DNA from: Uranotaenia lowii | Taxonomy: Eukaryota > Arthropoda > Insecta > Diptera > Culicidae | Assembly (NCBI RefSeq): GCF_029784155.1 | Contig: NC_073693.1 | Location: 24,774,002 to 24,838,001 of the forward strand | Length of the DNA: 64,000 nucleotides | Reading direction: 5' to 3' | Shown here: positions 59,601-64,000 of the stretch, piece after piece | Numbering within the stretch: position 1 is the stretch's first letter | How the letters are laid out: every line of letters starts with the position of its first letter | The notes under the pieces: model-generated | Told to the model about the DNA's origin: nothing | Seen by the model: the letters and a program-made list of their open reading frames with translations, nothing else | Database searches by the model: none | Program-made: the position numbers and the translations under genes

Positions 59601-60380
59601 TTTCTTGCAGCATTAATCAGATCCAGAATCGTCTGACTGAGCCCAAAAGTTTGCAACCAATTCAAACATCGCCACAACAGTCCAAACAGCCAATAGCTAT
59701 TATTTCGCGCAAAAACCTCAAGAGCCTTTGCACAACTTCATCATCTGCGCTCTTCCTTATCGGATCCAGAAGCAATAACCGGAGCATCTTTCGACGAGGC
59801 GCGGCCGCTGCTTTGATTTGACGCCTCTGATCTTCTGGCTCGATTCCGATTTCGGTGGCCCTGGAAAAACAACTCCAACTCTCGGGCTAACTCAAGCTTC
59901 CAAGGAAAAACATACAATCTTTAGATGGGCTGAGCGCGGGGGTGTCAAAAGTGACACTTCTTCTTCATCTTCTTCATCTTAGCAGTCGAATTCATCTTCA
60001 GTTTATATTCCAAATCCAATCGCCCGAGTCAGCCCCGGTAAGCAGCAGCTGACAAAACGCTGATGAAGCGCGCTTGGACGATTTTCGCGCGAACCGAAGC
60101 GAGGAAGTGAAAAGACAAATAAACAGTGGCCGGAAGTGAAACTTGGTTCTTCTTGAGGACAGACGCTTGCTTGTGGGCGAAAAAAGGAGGGGAGGCGTCA
60201 TCTTGCCGCTTACTTTCCGGATGATGAATGCTTTTCTTCCTTTTCGCTAGCAGCAAAATCGCCGAAGCAGCAGCAGGGAAAAGCAGCAAATCTTTTCTTC
60301 TACCTACTTTCGGGAAATAGATTCGGTGGGAATCAGGAGTCACCATTCGTGCCAGAGACGGGGGACGTCAGTAGATTCCG
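59601..60380. other. GC-richer intergenic block
   Basis: Composition is much more balanced, with CAGCAG and TTCTTCATC runs. Open frames on both strands are unrecognised. It could be a promoter or 5' UTR of a gene outside the window. I support no gene. Confidence 0.35.
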
Positions 60381-60840
60381 AAATTCTGAGCTATTTTGGT
60401 TTTTTTTAAGTCAGAGCAAATTTGCAATCCTTCTTTATTTACTTGGAGTTGAAACATCACGATAAGAGGTTACTAAATAAATAAGTAATGCAAAAAACCA
60501 AACGATTCGAAAATGTAATGTTAAATGCAACAAAACTGTAAACAATATAAATTGAACAGAATTTAAAAGTAAAGTTATTTTCCATGGAATTTTTTTAAAA
60601 AGCCAATTACGAAAGGTGAAGAAAATCCTATCTTCCACGGATTTCTGGAATGGTTTGAATACTCATCAGATGTATCAATTATTTTATAAATATCATTTAA
60701 CTTTATTTATTCCTATTTCCAAGCTTTATTCCTGAAAAAAGATAACCGAGAACAATTCTATGAGCGCATTTTGAAAATTTTCTTTTAAACATTATTTTGC
60801 TTTAAAAAAATTTACGAATTCAATAACAATGAAAATAGAG
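60381..60840. other. AT-rich intergenic DNA
   Basis: No gene seen. A CT-rich tract (TCTTCTCTTC repeats, 60851-60890) follows just before the retrotransposon frame. Confidence 0.5.
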
Positions 60841-60947
60841 CTAATAATCTTCTCTTTTCTTCTCTTCTCTCCTCTTCTCTTCTCGCTTCTGAATCAAAAT
60901 AATGTTCAGTGATATACTGTAGTGTAAGATAAATTTGTGTATTAACT

Positions 60948-62216
60948 ATGTCTACTAACACATGCTTAAGCTACAATATTTGCAGCATTAACACCAATGC
61001 TGTGTCTAATACTAACAAAATTCAGTCCCTGATTTCGTTTATCCGTCTTGTTGAATCTGACATTGTCTTGCTCCAAGAAGTTGAGAACCCCAGCTTCGCA
61101 ATCTCTGGTTATAATGTGATCACGAACGTCGACATTGCACGAAGAGGCACTGCTATTGCCCTAAAAGAACACATACCGTACACAAACATACAACGAAGTC
61201 TAGGCAGTCGTGTTATCACCGTAAAGCTGGGAGGTAACGTAACTGTATGCAATGTCTATGCTCCATCAGGCACACAAAACCTAGCATCTCGTGAACATCT
61301 TTTTCGCCATACCCTCCCTTTCTATCTCCAAAATGCCACCTCAAATCTAATAGTAGGAGGTGATTTTAATTGCGTGTTATCCTTGAAAGATGCTACTGGT
61401 TGTAATAATCAAAGTATCTCGCTAAAAAGGTTTGTCGGCCATATGAATTTGTCTGATGCATGGGAATTAAAACATGGTAATCAAATAGCGTACAGTTTTA
61501 TTCGCCCGAATTCGGGTTCGCGCATTAATCGCATTTATATCTCTCACTCTCTCACTAACAATCTTCGTACAGCTGAATTTTTCCCTGTTTGTTTCTCTGA
61601 TCACAAGGCGTTTAAAATTAGATGTTGTTTTCCTGATCTTGGTAAGGCTCAAGGTCGTGGGTTTTGGTCAATCCGATCCCATATTTTAACAGAAGAAAAC
61701 TTAGAAGAGTTCGAACAAAAATGGAATCGCTGGTTACGTGAGCGCGCAAGCTTTAGTAGTTGGATGGCGTGGTGGATTGAATGCGCAAAGCCTAAAATAC
61801 GTAGTTTCTTCAGATGGAAAACAAATGAAGTCTTCAAAGAATTTCATGCCAAAAATGAGTTTTTATATCGAACTTTGACGATCGCTTATGATAATCTTTT
61901 AAAAAATCCTCAATCAACTGCGAAAGTAAATAAAATCAAAGCAAAAATGTTGCAACTCCAAAATCAATTTTCTAAATCTTTCCAACGTTTGAACGATGTG
62001 TACATTGGATGTGAAAAAATTTCCTCGTTTCAACTTGGTGAACGAATGCTACGCAACAAAAAGAGTCACATTTCAACAATTCAACACCAAGATACAGTTT
62101 TGACTGATCCTGTTGAAATAGAAAACCACATAACAGATTATTTTCGTCGTTTGTACAGTAGACAGAACGTCACTTCCAGTTCAAACTTAGTATTCCGTCT
62201 CCAGATTCTGAAATAA
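60948..62216 (+). pseudogene. L1/Tx1-like endonuclease and RT linker, frameshifted
   Basis: An AP-type endonuclease spans about residues 5-230: LSYNICSINTN, LLQEVE (metal-binding Glu), VYAPSG, IVGGDFNCVLS, SRINRIYIS and CFSDHKAF (the catalytic Asp-His pair). A long charged linker follows. The frame breaks near 62180-62195 and continues in another frame as IPSPDSEINERLMNEITTED. The endonuclease itself looks intact. The RIY and GGDFN style favours the L1/Tx1 group over Jockey, which is an inference. Confidence 0.8.
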
Positions 62217-63322
62217 ACGAACGATTGATGAACGAAATAACCACTGAAGACATTTATTTTGCCATTAAATCAAGTGTCTCTCGAAAATCTCCCGGTAACG
62301 ATGGCATTCCCAAAGAATTTTACTGGAAGGCATTCGATATCATTCATAGACAGCTCAACTTAATCTTGAATGAAGCGCTTAATGGGAACATTTCGGAAAA
62401 ATTCATGGAAGGAATCATAGTGTTGACCAAAAAGAAAACCCCCGACGATACAATCAAAAGTTACCGTCCAATCTCTTTGTTGAATTTTGACTACAAACTC
62501 CTAGCACGGATACTCAAGCAGCGTATTGAGAGGATAATGGAACATCATCAGATTTTGAACTCATCACAGAAGTGTTCAAACAGCAATCACAACATAATTG
62601 AAGCATTATCAGCCATCAAAGACCGTGTTGTAGAGTACAACTGTCGTAGAAGATCAGGAAGACACATCTCTTTCGACCTCGATCACGCCTTTGATCGTGT
62701 TGATCAAAGAGGTGGCCTTAACCTTCAATTACCAATGCAGAAATGTAGAGCTCTTTTGCTAAATCGTTTTGTTCGATGTCGGGAACAAACTCCTTTTGCT
62801 TCCTCATTTGAGGATTTAATGGCTAATCTACCGTTTCCTGGATCCATCCCGGCGTTATATCCGTGTCTTAAAACTATCGCTCGAGAGATGCCGTACATCC
62901 CTGCTAATGTTCGAGAAAACCCATCGGCCGCAACACTTCTAGAGGTCTACAGAGGAAGAAGTAAAACACATAAAATTGTCGAGGAAAACCCTACGGTGGA
63001 GTGGCAACGAGTTTGGTGAAATATTCGACAACGAAATCTCTCTTCATATGAAAAATCTCTGTACTAACTTCTGGTGAATCGAAGGATACCGCACGCAGCG
63101 TTGCTGTTTCGACAAAATAGAACAGATAGTGAATTTTGTGTGCATTGTCCAACAGTGATCGAAGATCTTGAGCATAAATTCTCTAGTTGTAGTAAAATCG
63201 AACATCTCTGGTCTTTCATGAAACCAAAATTAGAATTGACTTTAAACAGGAGAATAGCTTACAGAGATTTTGCAATTCCTGAATTCAAACAAACAAGAGC
63301 AACAAGCAGAAAAGAGCGCTAA
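62190..63322 (+). pseudogene. L1/Tx1-like reverse transcriptase remnant with internal deletion
   Basis: Same element, shifted frame. RT starts with SPGNDGIPKEFYWKAF, SYRPISLLNFDYKLLARIL and motif A FDLDHAFDRVD. Directly afterwards the text jumps to RGGLNLQLPMQKCRALLL, which belongs to the region after the RT. Motifs B to E, including the (Y/F)xDD box, are gone although the frame is kept. Two stops, near 63017 and 63065, precede a C-terminal knuckle of the CxxC-H-C type (CVHC, H, then SSC) at about 63140-63195. It is catalytically dead. Confidence 0.8.
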
Positions 63323-63464
63323 AAATGTTTATAGTGTATGTAAACTTAGAAGCTAGTAATAATTTGACGATAGGTGCTCTTGATTTTGAGTTGCACTGTG
63401 AAAATTTGTAATATGAATGCTATGTAGAGAAGAAAATCTAAATATCTGTTTACAAAAAAAAGGG

Positions 63465-64000
63465 TGGTGCATAAGTGACACGCTTGCACCGGATCGGACA
63501 GTTTACGGCTACAGTATCGTAGTGCTTTCCGCTTTTTTTTAATGGCAGAGCTGACTTCTGGACCCCACCAAGGGACTGCAGTCTTGCCGGGGACGCCACT
63601 GGTCCGCGGGATGTTTTAAGTTCCTGCTTCCAAAAGTATTTTTGTGAAAATGCGTAACGATGTTTCAAGGGCTAGTGATTTATCGACTTCCATTTGGTAT
63701 CCTATCCAGTCTGCTTCGTCGTACTTCCAACGAGGTCTGGTCGCGGATTTAGGTGTAGGGTGTTCGAGCTTAATCAAGATAGGGAAATGATCACTGCAGA
63801 TACTCTTTTTCACTTGTGAACTGATGGTAGGGCAGTTGTGGAGGAATGTAGAGAGACACGATGGTTATGTCTATCGGTGTGTGGACTCTGACACAGACTG
63901 CGTTTGAAGTGGTGTTGATATTGAGAAGTTTGTAGGGGGTGTTGATTGGTACGGCTAGACCGGCGCCTTGGCGTGATGACGGGTCGGATATCGTATGAAG
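63465..64000 (-). pseudogene. Jockey-like non-LTR retrotransposon fragment, minus strand
   Basis: Read from 64000 downwards, the translation gives RQGAGLAVPI and ITIVSLYIPPQ (endonuclease start). A frame change and deletion lead to SICSDHFPILIKLEHP (endonuclease end). Then come ADWIGYQMEVD, an in-frame TAA, and AVPWWGPEVSSAIKKKRKAL, the linker before the RT. The middle of the endonuclease, including the GGDFN-type block, is missing, and the copy stops near 63465 beside the A-tail of the L1-like element. The upstream part lies outside the window. Confidence 0.75.

Larger units (their letters stand above)
60850..63458 (+). mobile_element. Degenerate L1/Tx1-like non-LTR retrotransposon
   Basis: One plus-strand element with endonuclease, the beginning of a reverse transcriptase and a C-terminal zinc knuckle, ending in an A-rich tail at about 63450-63458. 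The central and 3' RT motifs are deleted. Boundaries are approximate and I found no target duplication. Confidence 0.75.

Noticed and set aside
59552..60346. ORFs of 67-105 codons before the L1-like element
   Set aside because: No domain, no conserved start and both strands open; may be UTR-like sequence.

Overview
The window reads as AT-rich, repeat-laden nuclear DNA of an insect, most likely a mosquito or a close dipteran. The grounds are one intron-split gene of an insect-type 3-beta-HSD/SDR family, Helitrons with the usual insect termini, a tRNA-derived SINE, several non-LTR retrotransposon clades and many MITEs. The genus cannot be read from the sequence. Nothing bacterial (operons, ribosome binding sites, CRISPR) is present.

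Only one host gene can be supported. It lies on the plus strand between 28775 and 56661 in four coding exons (28775-28805, 48661-48768, 48826-49239, 56054-56661) that join in frame to 386 codons. The product is an extended-SDR enzyme of the 3-beta-hydroxysteroid dehydrogenase (3Beta_HSD) type with a TGxxGxxG NAD(P) motif, a YxxxK catalytic pair and a C-terminal membrane segment. Intron 1 is 19.9 kb and intron 3 is 6.8 kb; both are swollen by repeats.

Layout. 1-8 kb: a Helitron (931-2235), small MITEs and inverted repeats, and an older terminal-inverted-repeat element split by a second Helitron family (5754-7360). 8-13 kb: a SINE with a 23-bp target duplication, a 787-bp element with perfect 23-bp inverted ends, and a 257-bp near-perfect palindrome. 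13.3-16.3 kb: a satellite of 87/58-bp units built from 29-bp modules. 17.1-19.3 kb: a perfect 32-bp hairpin, then 2 kb of a 9-bp repeat (TCATTTTTG). 19.3-28 kb: AT-rich sequence with MITE-like repeats and a Tc1-like element. 28.8-48.7 kb (intron 1): a TTAA-flanked foldback, a second foldback, the second Helitron copy, MITEs, and a 5'-truncated RTE-like retrotransposon interrupted by a hAT-type MITE. 49.4-55.3 kb (intron 3): a 5.8 kb composite array of 7-bp, 9-bp and 11-bp units; its 9-bp unit is the reverse complement of the 17-19 kb repeat. 57-60.8 kb: the gene's 3' UTR, a dispersed repeat and AT-rich DNA. 60.9-64 kb: a broken L1/Tx1-like retrotransposon followed by a minus-strand Jockey-like fragment running off the window.

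The genes do not form a pathway: there is one enzyme gene plus mobile elements and satellites. The long open frames in the 9-bp arrays (MTK, FVI, SFL or CHF repeats) are artefacts of a repeat length divisible by three. The most interesting material is structural: the same 9-mer expanded in opposite orientations 30 kb apart, the 29-bp-module satellite with splice-like signals, Helitrons carrying about 143-150-bp internal tandem repeats, and several well-defined unclassified elements.
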